A stretch of 64,000 nucleotides of DNA, taken from assembly GCA_002069125.1 (NCBI GenBank), contig MVZN01000007.1, positions 1 to 64,000 on the forward strand, given 5' to 3'. Position 1 is the stretch's first letter, and each line of letters starts with the position of its first letter. This stretch comes from Spirochaetes bacterium ADurb.BinA120. GTDB taxonomy: Bacteria > Spirochaetota > UBA4802 > UBA5368. Positions 35,643 to 46,104 of this stretch are shown here, one piece after another. The position numbers and the translations under genes are program-made. Under the pieces are notes generated by a model. The model saw only the letters and a program-made list of their open reading frames with translations, was not told the origin of the DNA and searched no databases.

Positions 35643-36114
35643 CCTTTTCCTCGAGGGAAGGGCTAAGCTTCCCTTCGACGGCATAAGCGGCCGCCGCGTT
35701 AAAAGCTCCGCCGGGCTTATATGCCTGATGGCCGGCATAACGGATGCCGCGATATCCATCATCCTTACCGACGACGAGGGGATCCGAAGAATAAACAGCG
35801 AATATAGAAAGAAGAACAGGCCGACGGACGTCATCTCTTTCGCGTACAGGGAGAATCCTTTTCCGGCCGCAAGGGGCGCGCCTGAGGAAGTCGGCGATGT
35901 CTATATCTCGCTCGAACGCGCCGCCGAACAGGCTGTTCGATTCGGGGCGACTCCGGCCGGGGAGCTCATGAGGCTGCTGGTCCACGGCATTCTGCACCTG
36001 GCCGGCTACGATCACGAACGAACGAAGGAAGAAGCGGAAGCCATGCGCGCCAGGGAGTCTGAGATACTTTCAGCCGTTACACGGCGTTTACCTTCGAGGC
36101 GAGATCGGTTTTGA
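35605..36114 (+). CDS. ybeY: Endoribonuclease YbeY
   Basis: A 169-aa rRNA maturation factor. The metal-binding signature HGILHLAGYDHE near residues 131-142 is intact, and NRPTDVISFAY near 70 is the usual central motif. The start is TTG 35605, inside pgpH, supported by GGAGG at 35591-35595; the two genes overlap by 38 nt. YbeY acts in 16S rRNA 3'-end processing and ribosome quality control, commonly together with PhoH. The 3' end overlaps the convergent phosphohexomutase gene by 38 nt. Confidence 0.93.
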   Translation: MRKRSRTEKTSVSLFLEGRAKLPFDGISGRRVKSSAGLICLMAGITDAAISIILTDDEGIRRINSEYRKKNRPTDVISFAYRENPFPAARGAPEEVGDVYISLERAAEQAVRFGATPAGELMRLLVHGILHLAGYDHERTKEEAEAMRARESEILSAVTRRLPSRRDRF

Positions 36115-37828
36115 AAGCCTCGATGCGCTTTCGAAGCGCCGCCTTGGCGACCTCCAGCTCGTCCATGCCCACCCGTGCGTTAACGCTGAAATAAAACTTG
36201 ATCTTGGGCTCGGTGCCGGAGGGCCTCATGGTGATTTTAGACCCGTCCTCCAGAAAAAACTGCAGCACATCCGAGGACGGTATCCCCTGTATGGGGGAGG
36301 CAATTCCGTCAGATACTCCGGTTTCCAGAAGCGTAAGATAATCCGATATGCGGGACACACTAACGCCGCCGAACTCGGCGGGCGCCTTGCCGCGGAATGA
36401 TTCCATGATCGAGCGGATCCTCTCCATCCCGTCGATGCCTTTCATGGTCATGGAGTGAAGGTCCTCCAGATAAAGACCATACTTGAGATATATCGAGTTG
36501 AGGTATTCGTACAGAGTGCTTCCGCGCCCGGAGAGCCAATCGGCCATTTCGGCGAAATAGTAGCAGGAGCTTATAGCGTCCTTGTCGCGGACGAAATCGA
36601 GGGGGAGATATCCGTAGCTTTCCTCACCTCCGAAAACGAACGACCTCTCGCCCGAGGCCTCGTATTCCCTCATTTTCATGGCGATCCATTTAAAACCGGT
36701 CAGTACGTTATCGATCGCGCAATTATAGCTCCGGGCGATGACATCCTGGAGATCGGTAGTGACAATGGTTTTAACCACGGCCGCGTTGGCCGGAAGGGCG
36801 CCCTTTTGGGTCAGGCGGTCCAGCAGATAGTATTCGAGCATTGTGCCGATCTGGTTGCCGTTGATGAGGTCGTAATCCCCGTATGGGTTCCTAATCCCGA
36901 CCCCCATGCGGTCGGCATCGGGGTCGGTGGCGAGAATTATGTCGGCGTCCACCTTGCGCGCCAGATCGAGGGCGAGTGCAAGAGCGTCGCGTTCCTCGGG
37001 ATTGGGGGAGCGGACCGTGGGGAAATTGCCGTCGGGTCTCGATTGCGATTCGACAGGGAAAAGATTGGTAAACCCGAAATGCCGCAAGACCGCCGGAATG
37101 ATCCTGTATCCGGTACCGTGGAGCGGGGTGTAGACGATGGCCGTTTCCGACGGCTTAACCGCGCGGAGGGCCTTCCTCTCGAGGCGGGAGAGGTAATTCT
37201 GAATGATATCATCCCCTATGATCGTGATCAGCCCGGCGCGTACCCCCTCATCGAAATCAACTCGTTTTATCGCGTCGATTGAATGAATCATCCTTACCTC
37301 ATCGATGATTTCCCCGTCGACCGGGGGGACGACCTGCCCTCCGTCCTCCCAGTAGACCTTGTATCCGTTGTATTCCGGGGGATTGTGGCTTGCGGTGATT
37401 ACTATGCCCGAGACGGCCTTTAGGTCTCGAATGGCGAACGAACAGAGAGGAGTGGGAGTGATTTCGTTGAAAAAATAGGCGCGGATGCCGTTACCGGCAA
37501 GAATGCAGGCGACCTCCCTTGAAAAGGTATCGGACATCCTGCGTGAATCACGGGCTATGACCACGCCGTTTTCCCGCTTTCCACGGGCCAGGATATAGTT
37601 GGCGAGCCCCTGGGTCGCCATACCGACGGTATACACGTTCATTCGGTTAGTGCCCGCGCCGATAACGCCCCTGAGGCCACCGGTCCCGAATTCGAGCATG
37701 GCGTGGAAGCGGTCTTCCAGCTCCCTGTGGTCCTTGGCGTCGACGAGGCGCTTTATCTCTTTTCTTGTCTCTTCATCGAATGGAGGCCTTGTCCATTCGT
37801 CAATTCGGTCCTTTATTATGGAATCCAT
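36077..37828 (-). CDS. Phosphoglucomutase/phosphomannomutase
   Basis: A 583-aa alpha-D-phosphohexomutase. The ATG at 37828 is preferred because GGAGAGA precedes it; an upstream in-frame start would add 12 unlikely residues. Motifs: GTGGLRGVIGAGTNRMN near 48-64, the catalytic phosphoserine loop ITASHNPPEYNGYK near 134-147, metal-binding DPDADRMG near 292, sugar-binding FGGEESYGY near 390, and RPSGTEPKIKFYF near 545. It interconverts hexose 1- and 6-phosphates for polysaccharide or glycogen metabolism; the sugar preference is not certain. It is divergent from tilS and convergent with ybeY. Confidence 0.93.
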   Translation of the reverse strand: MDSIIKDRIDEWTRPPFDEETRKEIKRLVDAKDHRELEDRFHAMLEFGTGGLRGVIGAGTNRMNVYTVGMATQGLANYILARGKRENGVVIARDSRRMSDTFSREVACILAGNGIRAYFFNEITPTPLCSFAIRDLKAVSGIVITASHNPPEYNGYKVYWEDGGQVVPPVDGEIIDEVRMIHSIDAIKRVDFDEGVRAGLITIIGDDIIQNYLSRLERKALRAVKPSETAIVYTPLHGTGYRIIPAVLRHFGFTNLFPVESQSRPDGNFPTVRSPNPEERDALALALDLARKVDADIILATDPDADRMGVGIRNPYGDYDLINGNQIGTMLEYYLLDRLTQKGALPANAAVVKTIVTTDLQDVIARSYNCAIDNVLTGFKWIAMKMREYEASGERSFVFGGEESYGYLPLDFVRDKDAISSCYYFAEMADWLSGRGSTLYEYLNSIYLKYGLYLEDLHSMTMKGIDGMERIRSIMESFRGKAPAEFGGVSVSRISDYLTLLETGVSDGIASPIQGIPSSDVLQFFLEDGSKITMRPSGTEPKIKFYFSVNARVGMDELEVAKAALRKRIEAFKTDLASKVNAV

Positions 37829-38010
37829 GCGCTCTCTCCGATAAATCGTTCGGTGCAACTTCATCGTATGGGCCTACCATTCCCCGGTTTTCGGGCAAAA
37901 GCAATCATTTTTCGCTACCCTGGGCGAGCTCTTCTCGGTGTTATAATAAATTGCTGGAAATATACGCGACGTCATGGGGAAGATTAAATCAAATTACCAG
38001 GATGATGAAA

Positions 38011-39513
38011 ATGAGCGACGCCATCGTACAGCGGGTGGGAGAGTTTATCCTCGAGCATGGAATGCTCGAAAAGAGGGACCGCCTGCTTCTTTCTCTCTCC
38101 GCGGGCAAGGATTCCATGGCGCTGCTGGACATAATGTGCAAACTTGCCGGACAGATGTCGCTTACACTCGGTGTTTTTCATCTAAATCATCTTGCACGGG
38201 GCGCGGATTCCGACGGAGATGAGGCCTTCGTGACGGACCTCGCCGGGTTGAAGGGGATTCGGCTATATGCCGAAAGGCTCGATTGCACCATGAGGCCCCG
38301 AGGCAAATCCTTCGAGGAATACTCGCGGGAACGGAGATATGAGATGCTTGCGAGGATCGCACGCTCCGATTCCTGGACACGAATAGCGACAGCCCACACC
38401 CTGAGCGACAATTCCGAGACCGTACTGATGCGAATTCTTCGCGGAACCGGTATCCACGGACTGCGGGGCATCGATCCGATTAGAGGCATTTTTATTCGCC
38501 CGCTTCTCGGCCTTAACAGTGAAGAGATATACGCGTACCTTCGTGAAAACGAGCTGGAATGGCGGGAGGATGGAAGTAACGCGGATTCCCGATTTCTGCG
38601 AAATTTTATCAGGAACGAACTACTTCCTTTTACCGCGCGCAGGTTCGGGGCCGCAGAGGAGGCGCTCAATCGGCTCTCGGTTCTTGCAACTGAAAACCAG
38701 TTGCTAATCGGGCGGCTTCTCGCAAAAGCATACGGAAAAGCGTTTACGGTTGAGGACGGAAGAGTGGTCATCCGTCCGGAGGAGCTCGACAATGACGAGA
38801 GCATCATCCGACATGCCCTGATAACCGCCATACGCGACCATTTTGGAATGTATATTTCCCGCGCTATAATTGAAGAGGCGCTCCGGGCATATCGTTCGTG
38901 TAAATCTACGTTAACCGTGAAGGCGGGCTCAGATCTTTATATCCATTATGAACGTGTTGGCCGAGGCTCGACCATCTGCATAGGCCACGCCATTGGAGGC
39001 CGATCGAAGAGCCCTGCGTGGAAATATTGTGTGGACATCATAGGCGTAAGCGCATGGCCCCTTCGCCTCGACATCGCGGAATGTGGAATTTCAATGGACA
39101 TCAGTGTGGTCGAATATTCCCGCTTCCTCGAAGAAGGGCGAAACGGCCCGGGGCTTTTTTTGGCTTTACCGGAGAATGTGGATTATATTATACTGAGAAA
39201 CAGGGTGAAGGGAGATCGTATAAAGTTAGGATTCGGCACCAGAAAGATAAAAGATCTTATGATCGATTTGAAAATCCCAGCGAGGCTCCGCGATTCTATA
39301 CCGATCGTGGAGGCAAACGGCAAAACGGCTGGAGTGATGACAGGATTTATGCCTGGTGCGACAAATAGGGTAGGGGTCGATTTCATGATTACGGAGAAGT
39401 CCCAAAAAATACTTGCCATATACCGGGCTGGGGGGATAAACGGCTTCAATGATCCGCCGGGGATTACAGCGGGTAACGCCTCAAATACGGCCCGTTCCAA
39501 TAATTACAGATAG
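38011..39513 (+). CDS. tilS: tRNA(Ile)-lysidine synthase TilS
   Basis: A 500-aa TilS. The PP-loop reads LSLSAGKDSMALL near residues 27-39, with SAGKDS in place of the usual SGGxDS. Further motifs are FHLNHLARGADSDGDE near 58, ATAHTLSDNSETVLMRILRGTG near 127, and a C-terminal domain ending in VKGDRIKLGFGTRKIKDLM. The enzyme adds lysine to C34 of the AUA-reading tRNA-Ile. ATG 38011 is chosen among three nearby ATGs because AGGA at 37999-38002 is best spaced. It precedes ftsH, as in many bacteria, but without the hpt gene often found between them. Confidence 0.92.
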   Translation: MSDAIVQRVGEFILEHGMLEKRDRLLLSLSAGKDSMALLDIMCKLAGQMSLTLGVFHLNHLARGADSDGDEAFVTDLAGLKGIRLYAERLDCTMRPRGKSFEEYSRERRYEMLARIARSDSWTRIATAHTLSDNSETVLMRILRGTGIHGLRGIDPIRGIFIRPLLGLNSEEIYAYLRENELEWREDGSNADSRFLRNFIRNELLPFTARRFGAAEEALNRLSVLATENQLLIGRLLAKAYGKAFTVEDGRVVIRPEELDNDESIIRHALITAIRDHFGMYISRAIIEEALRAYRSCKSTLTVKAGSDLYIHYERVGRGSTICIGHAIGGRSKSPAWKYCVDIIGVSAWPLRLDIAECGISMDISVVEYSRFLEEGRNGPGLFLALPENVDYIILRNRVKGDRIKLGFGTRKIKDLMIDLKIPARLRDSIPIVEANGKTAGVMTGFMPGATNRVGVDFMITEKSQKILAIYRAGGINGFNDPPGITAGNASNTARSNNYR

Positions 39514-39625
39514 TCTTTAGACCGGAAGACGAAGGCAGTTTGTCCGCCGGCAGCCCGGCCATAGGGGCATACCGGAGAATAAAACAGAGTCGCGCTCTAC
39601 GGCCGCGCGCTATGAGGAGTGCCAA

Positions 39626-41539
39626 ATGAACAAGACAGGAAAACAGATCGCGCTTTTATTGCTGATAGTTGTCCTGGCGATCGCAATCTTTAAAATGAAC
39701 GACACAACAAAACCCCGGGTGGAAGCCCTTCAATACAGCGACTTCCTGCGCAAGGTTTCCGAGCAGAAGGTAAAGGCGGTTTCCATTGTAAATGGGAAAA
39801 AGATATCCGGAGTATACACGAAGGGCGACAAGTCCTTTCATTTCGAAACGATCATTCCTTATGACGACCCCGAGTTGATGAAAAACCTTCTCGCCTCGAA
39901 GGTCGAGGTAAAGGGGGAGGAGGCCGATGACAACCTTTTTCTCAAGGGGTTGTTGAATTTCCTCCCGTGGCTGTTCTTCTTCGGGCTTATTTGGTTTTTC
40001 ATGATACGACAGATTCAGTCGACCGGCAACAAGGCCATGTCCTTCGGCAAGAGCCGGGCGCGTCTAAACCCCGAAACGCGCAACAAGGTCACCTTCGCCG
40101 ATGTAGCCGGGGTCGACGAGGCCCAAGAGGAGTTGGGGGAGGTCATTGATTTTCTTAAAGATCCCAAGAAATTCGCGAACATCGGCGCGAAAATACCCAA
40201 AGGCGTCCTGCTGATGGGGCCTCCCGGGACGGGTAAGACCCTTCTCGCAAGAGCGATCGCCGGAGAAGCGGGTGTCCCGTTCTTTTCTATAAGCGGCTCC
40301 GATTTTGTTGAGATGTTCGTGGGGGTGGGGGCCTCGAGGGTGCGCGACCTTTTCGAACAGGGCAAAAAGAACGCTCCCTGCATCATTTTTATCGATGAAA
40401 TCGACGCGGTCGGAAGGCTGAGAGGCGCGGGGCTCGGAGGGGGACACGACGAGCGCGAACAGACCCTCAATCAGCTATTGGTCGAAATGGACGGATTCGA
40501 AACAAACGAAGGGGTCATTATAGTCGCGGCGACGAACAGGCCCGACGTGCTCGATCCCGCGCTGCTCCGTCCCGGTCGTTTCGACCGGCAGGTCGTGGTC
40601 GATACGCCGGATATCAAAGGACGCGAGAAGATACTTGCGGTCCATTCCAGAAAGATTCCGCTTTCGCGGGAAGTGGACCTAAAGGTGATCGCCAGGGGAA
40701 CACCGGGTTTCACCGGGGCGGATCTTGCAAACCTGGTCAACGAGGGCGCCCTTCTTGCCGCGCGACGAGGCAAAAAGCGCGTTTCGATGATCGATCTCGA
40801 GGACGCAAAGGACAAGGTGCTCATGGGGCCCGAACGCCGCTCCATGCTCATCTCCAACGAGGAAAAGGAAATTATCGCCTATCACGAGTCGGGCCATGCG
40901 CTTTTGGGTCTTCTTACTGGTTCGGACCCCATACATAAGGTGACGGTTATTCCGCGCGGCAGGGCCCTCGGCCTCACGATGCAGCTTCCAAAGGAGGAGA
41001 AACACCTTCATTCCAGAAATTATTGGCTGAACCAGATCACCGTGCTTTTTGGCGGGCATGTGGCGGAATCGCTTAAGTTCAAGGATGTGACCACAGGGTC
41101 CAGTAACGATCTCGAGCGCGCCACGGACATAGCCAGAAGGATGGTATGCGAATGGGGGATGAGTAAAAAGATTGGCATGGTAACGTTCGGCAAAAAGAAC
41201 GAACAGATATTCCTGGGCAGGGAGATAGCCCAGCACCGCGACTACAGCGAAACGACCGCCGAGATGATAGATGACGAGGTAAAGGCGATACTGGCGGAAT
41301 GCGAGAAGAGGGCGCGCAAACTTATAACGCAAAACAAGTCCAGGTTCGAAAAAATCGCCCAGTATCTTGTGGAACGCGAAACCCTCAACGCCGAGGAGAT
41401 ACAGTTGATCATGCGGGGCGAGGAGCTTCCGCCGATGGTGAACACAGCGTCGCAAAAAAACGGCGATCACCCGGAAAGAGAAAAAGTGGCTGGAGTAGTA
41501 AAGACTGACAGCGGAATACTGGAACCGGTAAAACCATAG
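39626..41539 (+). CDS. ftsH: ATP-dependent zinc metalloprotease FtsH
   Basis: A 637-aa FtsH. Two N-terminal membrane segments (about 8-25 and 112-132) flank a periplasmic domain. The AAA+ module has Walker A GPPGTGKT near 198, Walker [12 protein letters not shown] near 253 and the second region of homology [20 protein letters not shown] near 304. The protease domain has zinc motif HESGH near 419 and the third ligand Asp in [10 protein letters not shown] near 493. It degrades unstable membrane and cytosolic proteins. GAGGAG precedes the ATG. It is probably cotranscribed with tilS and with the unknown gene 19 nt downstream. Confidence 0.97.
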   Translation: MNKTGKQIALLLLIVVLAIAIFKMNDTTKPRVEALQYSDFLRKVSEQKVKAVSIVNGKKISGVYTKGDKSFHFETIIPYDDPELMKNLLASKVEVKGEEADDNLFLKGLLNFLPWLFFFGLIWFFMIRQIQSTGNKAMSFGKSRARLNPETRNKVTFADVAGVDEAQEELGEVIDFLKDPKKFANIGAKIPKGVLLMGPPGTGKTLLARAIAGEAGVPFFSISGSDFVEMFVGVGASRVRDLFEQGKKNAPCIIFIDEIDAVGRLRGAGLGGGHDEREQTLNQLLVEMDGFETNEGVIIVAATNRPDVLDPALLRPGRFDRQVVVDTPDIKGREKILAVHSRKIPLSREVDLKVIARGTPGFTGADLANLVNEGALLAARRGKKRVSMIDLEDAKDKVLMGPERRSMLISNEEKEIIAYHESGHALLGLLTGSDPIHKVTVIPRGRALGLTMQLPKEEKHLHSRNYWLNQITVLFGGHVAESLKFKDVTTGSSNDLERATDIARRMVCEWGMSKKIGMVTFGKKNEQIFLGREIAQHRDYSETTAEMIDDEVKAILAECEKRARKLITQNKSRFEKIAQYLVERETLNAEEIQLIMRGEELPPMVNTASQKNGDHPEREKVAGVVKTDSGILEPVKP

Positions 41540-41558
41540 AAGTCAACGGGGACTTCCG

Positions 41559-43244
41559 ATGATCGATGACGATCTCGACAGACTGCTGTCCGATGTGGAA
41601 AGCGGCTCCGATTACGGCGGCGCGAAGGAAGACAGCCTTCGTTTTAAACAAAGGATGGCGAGGAAGTCGGACATCAACATCGAGGCTTCTGGCAAGGACG
41701 AATATTCGGAAAAGGCGTTCGTCGACCGCATAAAAGGTCTCGAGGTCGATAACGATATAATGGGCTTCTCCAGGGGGGCCCCCCATGCCGTAAGCTTCCA
41801 TATCGAAAAGACGGCCCTCTTCCGCAGACTACTGTCGGAATACGGCGCGCCGGAAAACGTGCAATCGCTAATCAATAAATACAAGTACACGTTTATCCGG
41901 TTCATCGAGAACATCGAGAGGCTTAACGACGAATTTACCAACCCACTCTCACTCGATTCTCTTCTTAAAAACGCCCGAAAGGATTATCCACTCCATTTCG
42001 AAGGATTCGAGGAGGAAAACAAACTGAACTTTCTTATCCTCACCGGACTTTTTCTCAGGCTGAGGGAATTCAACAGCAGGGTGAGGAAGGAATGGAGCGA
42101 TCTATCAAAAAGCATCGGGGTGATAAACCTGGCGGTCGAGGGTAAGGGCCTCTATTCCGAACTTAACGCGCATGTCGAGTCATCTCTGCGGTTTTGCGAG
42201 GGGACCGACCGCTTCTTATATCGAATAGCCGATTTTCTGGCCATCCCGCGCGAGGACTATGATGTCATCGAACGGGATATTTCAAATAAAACTATATACT
42301 ACCCATCCATGCCCTATAAATATGAGGCGATATTCAATTTCAGCGCTTTTGTCGATGACGTCGGACCCGGACGTAAGGGGGCCGATGTACCGCTCGATCT
42401 TGAAACCGAAGTTGAAACCGGAGGACAACCACTGGGAAGCTCCGTTCGCCAGACTGAAGGCGAACCCCGCAGGAAGATCGAGGTACCGGTTAAATCCATT
42501 CAGGAGCCTGCGGAGATCGAGGTGGATACCGGTTTTAGGCTTAGGGGAACAAGCTCGTGGAATACCAGGGAGCCGTATATCCTGAAGCTTTACCGGGAAA
42601 AACTGGACAAGGATTATGAGGATATTTCCAATTCCTTTTATTATACCACAGAGCCTGAAACCGCTGCGACACAGGAGGGCGCCGTCAAACGGGCCATGAT
42701 TCGCTTTTTAAGCGATACATCCAGGAACATAGGGGCCGAGTACGAGGAATATATCATCAAGACCATTATCACCCAGACGCAGGAGTTATGCGACTTTTTC
42801 AAATTCCAGGACGAAATGCGGAACCTGTTTATTTACCATATCGGCCCCGCGGCGATTCACAGGATCATCATATCGCTTTTCCAGATAGAACGCATCGGGC
42901 TGTGTTTCAAATATCTGCCCGGGAACAGGGTGGTGCGTTACATACCGTCGGAATTTATAAAAGAGAAGGTGCTTAAATGGTACGAAGTAAACATCAATAC
43001 TTCGAATATGGAGTTCGACAAGATCCAGCATTTCGAGGAGGTTCGCCGCACGGTATTGATGAAATACAACTCCGAGCTTGCCGCCAATGGCCGGCAACTG
43101 GAGGAAATGATAGCGAAACTCAAGCTTGACGAAAACCCGCAATTCAACAGGCAGGAATTCTTTAAAAGCAAATGGAACCAGTGGTTCGGTACGGCGCGTA
43201 TACCGGTATACAACCGTTTTATCGAAAAGAGCATATTCAGATAA
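41559..43244 (+). CDS. Conserved-looking protein of unknown function
   Basis: A 561-aa soluble, mostly helical protein that I do not recognise. The N-terminus is acidic (MIDDDLDRLLSDVESGSDYG). A charged, Pro/Glu-rich linker (about 270-330) divides an N-terminal helical region from a C-terminal one (about 340-561). There are no membrane segments, nucleotide-binding motifs or cysteine clusters. It starts 19 nt after ftsH with its own GGGGA site. It is followed by an also unrecognised SEC-C protein, so an adaptor or regulator role with FtsH is possible, but this is only from position. Confidence 0.75.
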   Translation: MIDDDLDRLLSDVESGSDYGGAKEDSLRFKQRMARKSDINIEASGKDEYSEKAFVDRIKGLEVDNDIMGFSRGAPHAVSFHIEKTALFRRLLSEYGAPENVQSLINKYKYTFIRFIENIERLNDEFTNPLSLDSLLKNARKDYPLHFEGFEEENKLNFLILTGLFLRLREFNSRVRKEWSDLSKSIGVINLAVEGKGLYSELNAHVESSLRFCEGTDRFLYRIADFLAIPREDYDVIERDISNKTIYYPSMPYKYEAIFNFSAFVDDVGPGRKGADVPLDLETEVETGGQPLGSSVRQTEGEPRRKIEVPVKSIQEPAEIEVDTGFRLRGTSSWNTREPYILKLYREKLDKDYEDISNSFYYTTEPETAATQEGAVKRAMIRFLSDTSRNIGAEYEEYIIKTIITQTQELCDFFKFQDEMRNLFIYHIGPAAIHRIIISLFQIERIGLCFKYLPGNRVVRYIPSEFIKEKVLKWYEVNINTSNMEFDKIQHFEEVRRTVLMKYNSELAANGRQLEEMIAKLKLDENPQFNRQEFFKSKWNQWFGTARIPVYNRFIEKSIFR

Positions 43245-43289
43245 ATTCAATCGAACCCCGTAAACATATTGATACCGAAGTCATCTCGA

Positions 43290-44003
43290 ATGAAAAACCT
43301 CAGAGTGAAAAAATACATCGGTGATAAAGAGCTCGCGTTTCTTCTCGATGGAGTGTCGTACGAGGTTTCGGTCGAGCTGATCAAGGCTTGTATCCTCGGA
43401 ATTCAGAGCTCATTGAGTAAATCCGGCCTGTCCTCCGTACTGGACCTGATTTCTGGAGGGAATAAACGGGCCCTGAGTCCCGAAATAGTAATGGCCGTGG
43501 AAGGCCTGTGGTACCATCTCCATGCAGCGTCCGATTTTAATGAATCGGAACACGCCGGCTTCGATGGGAACCGTGGAGAGAGGGGGGCCTATGTCGCTTA
43601 CATCGGAAGGCAGATACAGGCGGGTGAGGAATTCCTGAAAAGGCTGCATCTGGGAGGATATGGCCGGGAGGGGGCAAGGAACGAGGCCGCGCAAAGACTC
43701 TATGGGGTTTTTAAAAATAATATGGAGTTGTTAAGGGCCCTTGAAACAAGCATGAAGGAGAAATGGTCCGACGAGGATTTTGCCGATATGGATGGTTTTA
43801 CGCAAAAGCTCGAAAGGTTCACTCTCGTCATGTGGAGAACGATGGTGTCCATTAAGAACGCCTCGAAGCGGGAGATGCTCGAGCGCCTTAAGAACAAGGC
43901 GATCATTGAAAAAATCGAGGAACAGCTTGGCGCGCCCATACGCCGTAACGACTCATGTCCGTGCGGAAGCGGCAAAAAATACAAATACTGCTGCGGTTCA
44001 TGA
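43290..44003 (+). CDS. SEC-C motif protein of unknown function
   Basis: A 237-aa protein with an unrecognised helical body and a C-terminal SEC-C zinc motif, RRNDSCPCGSGKKYKYCCG, at about residues 217-235 with all four Cys ligands. SEC-C motifs bind zinc and sometimes SecB or the ribosome; in SecA they end the chain in the same way. The ATG at 43290 is preferred over TTG 43269, although the ribosome binding site is weak. It follows the 561-aa gene by 45 nt and is convergent with recG, sharing the palindrome TCATGA as stop codons. Confidence 0.78.
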   Translation: MKNLRVKKYIGDKELAFLLDGVSYEVSVELIKACILGIQSSLSKSGLSSVLDLISGGNKRALSPEIVMAVEGLWYHLHAASDFNESEHAGFDGNRGERGAYVAYIGRQIQAGEEFLKRLHLGGYGREGARNEAAQRLYGVFKNNMELLRALETSMKEKWSDEDFADMDGFTQKLERFTLVMWRTMVSIKNASKREMLERLKNKAIIEKIEEQLGAPIRRNDSCPCGSGKKYKYCCGS

Positions 44004-46100
44004 AAGAAGCGAAAGTATTTTTCTTTTACGAAGGCTGTTGAGAAGCCCGGGCATCCCGGCGGGGACGGCTCCCTCGATAAGTGATTTCAGTACTTTCCCG
44101 GCGTCGGGGATGTGCTGGGCGATTGAGGCGGCCTCCTCTCTGGCCAGCCCGATGATGTCGATATCGGAGGCGAGGTCTGCAAACTCGAAACCGGCGCCGT
44201 GGCCGTGCTGCTGAAAACCGACAAATTCCCCGGAACCGCGCATTCGTAAATCCTCCTCGGCAATCCTGAAACCGTCATCTGACTCCACAAGCACGTCTAT
44301 TCGCCTTTTGGCTTCGGCGCTGATCTCATCCGGATAAACAAGGACGCAGAAAGATTGCTTTTCACCCCTCCCGACCCTGCCGCGAAGCTGGTGAAGCTGT
44401 GAGAGGCCAAAACGCTCCGGGTGCTGGATGACGATAATCGTTGCGTTTGGAACATCGATTCCGACCTCTATAACGGTGGTGGATACGAGTATATCTATCT
44501 CTCCGGCTATGAAGCGGCGCATGATGTCATCCTTGTCCTTCGAAGGGAGCCTCCCGTGGAGAAGATCGATTCTTCGGTCCGGGAAAACGTCGTTTTTAAG
44601 GATTTCAAAGGCATTTATAGCGGATTTAAGTTCTATACTGCTTGATTCCTCGATAATAGGGTATACGAAATAGGCCTGCCTCCCTTCGGAAATGTATTTC
44701 TCGACGGATCTGTAGACACCGGAAAGGCGGGATTCCGGCAGGGCGAGCGTCCTTACCGGCAAACGGTTTCGCGGCTTTGCGCGAATGGAGGTGATGTCAA
44801 GGTCGCCATAGAGGGTCAGGGCGAGGGAACGGGGTATGGGCGTAGCGGTCATGACAAGAAGGTCGGGATGTTCCCCCTTCTCATGGAGCAGCGCCCTCTG
44901 CCTGACGCCGAACCTGTGTTGTTCGTCTATTATGATAAAACCAAGCCTGTCGAAAACGACATCGCTTTCCAGAAGTGCGTGGGTTCCTATGAGTATTGAA
45001 CATTCCCCGGTCTTTACCCTTTCGAGGACCTCGGCCTTTCTATTTTTCTGCATGTTGCCGGTTAAAAGCTCGATAACGCGTGCTCCGGGTATGAGGGCCT
45101 GGAAATTACGGTAATGCTGGGCCGCGAGGATCTCGGTGGGGGCCATTACGGCCGTCTGCTCGCCTCTACCGGCGGCCACGAGCGCGGCCGCCATTGAGAC
45201 AACCGTCTTGCCGGAGCCCACGTCCCCCTGAAGCAGTCTGTTCATGGGGAATGGCCGTTCCATATCGCCGACAATCTGGGCGATCGCGCCGAGCTGATCT
45301 TCTGTAAGTTCGAAGGGAAGCGAGCCACTGAAGGAATCGAGAATTCCCGGGTCGATTGCGGGTTTTTTCTTCGATAGCTCCTGTTGAAGACGCATGCGGG
45401 AGATTCGCAGGTAAACCTGTAAAAACAAAAGCTCGTTGAACGCGAGTCTTTGGCGGGCCTTTCCGACGTCTTCAATGCTGTCGGGGAAATGAATGGCCAT
45501 AAGCGCATCGCGTAATGGGAGAAGCCCGAGCCTTCCAAGCATGTCGGAATCGAATGGCTCGGGAATTTCGTCAAGATATTCGTCGATTGCGGACCGTATC
45601 GCCCTGCGGAAACCACGGGAATCGAAGCCGAGAGTTTTAAGCTTTTCGGTTGAGCGATAAAGGGGGATTAGCCTGCCGGCATGAATGGATTTGACCCTTG
45701 AATCCTCATCGATAAAATCGTACTCCGGGTGGACAATCCGCTTGCCCCTGTAAACATCGATCTTGCCGGAAAAGATTACGGTGGAGCCCTCAAGAAATAT
45801 CTTCTGAAAATACTGTATCCCGGCGAAAAAGATCCCGGAGAGCCTGTCCGTGCCGTCGTCTATGACAACCTCCAGAAATCGTCCGCGTTTGCCCGCAACA
45901 GAAAGACCTCGGATTGTCCCTGTCACAGTCACCGTTTCACCCGCGAAACAGTCGACAATGGACTTGAAGGATGAGCGGTCGAGATAGCGCCGTGGGGCAT
46001 AGTACAGCAGGTCCTCCACCGTCTCGATGCCTGCCTCGGATTTAAGCGCGTCGGCCTTTCTGGGGCCTATCCCCTTGATATACTGTATATCAGTCCGCAA
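43998..46100 (-). CDS. recG: ATP-dependent DNA helicase RecG
   Basis: A 700-aa RecG. An N-terminal helix-hairpin-helix-like segment (IQYIKGIGPRKADAL) and OB wedge domain (about 50-150) precede helicase motor motifs: GDVGSGKTVVSMAA near 289, the DEQH-type Walker B FIIIDEQHRFGVRQR near 387, TATPIPRSLA near 417, and QLHQLRGRVGRGEKQ near 585. It remodels stalled replication forks and branched DNA. The start is TTG 46100, preceded by AGAGGAATAGG, which overlaps the stop of the upstream small gene, so the two are translationally close. Confidence 0.95.
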   Translation of the reverse strand: MRTDIQYIKGIGPRKADALKSEAGIETVEDLLYYAPRRYLDRSSFKSIVDCFAGETVTVTGTIRGLSVAGKRGRFLEVVIDDGTDRLSGIFFAGIQYFQKIFLEGSTVIFSGKIDVYRGKRIVHPEYDFIDEDSRVKSIHAGRLIPLYRSTEKLKTLGFDSRGFRRAIRSAIDEYLDEIPEPFDSDMLGRLGLLPLRDALMAIHFPDSIEDVGKARQRLAFNELLFLQVYLRISRMRLQQELSKKKPAIDPGILDSFSGSLPFELTEDQLGAIAQIVGDMERPFPMNRLLQGDVGSGKTVVSMAAALVAAGRGEQTAVMAPTEILAAQHYRNFQALIPGARVIELLTGNMQKNRKAEVLERVKTGECSILIGTHALLESDVVFDRLGFIIIDEQHRFGVRQRALLHEKGEHPDLLVMTATPIPRSLALTLYGDLDITSIRAKPRNRLPVRTLALPESRLSGVYRSVEKYISEGRQAYFVYPIIEESSSIELKSAINAFEILKNDVFPDRRIDLLHGRLPSKDKDDIMRRFIAGEIDILVSTTVIEVGIDVPNATIIVIQHPERFGLSQLHQLRGRVGRGEKQSFCVLVYPDEISAEAKRRIDVLVESDDGFRIAEEDLRMRGSGEFVGFQQHGHGAGFEFADLASDIDIIGLAREEAASIAQHIPDAGKVLKSLIEGAVPAGMPGLLNSLRKRKILSLLS

Positions 46101-46104
46101 AGAC

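Noticed and set aside
36455-37282. A 275-aa open frame on the plus strand
   Set aside because: Complement of the phosphohexomutase gene; the opposite strand has all catalytic motifs.
40679-41470. A 263-aa open frame on the minus strand
   Set aside because: Complement of the ftsH protease domain.
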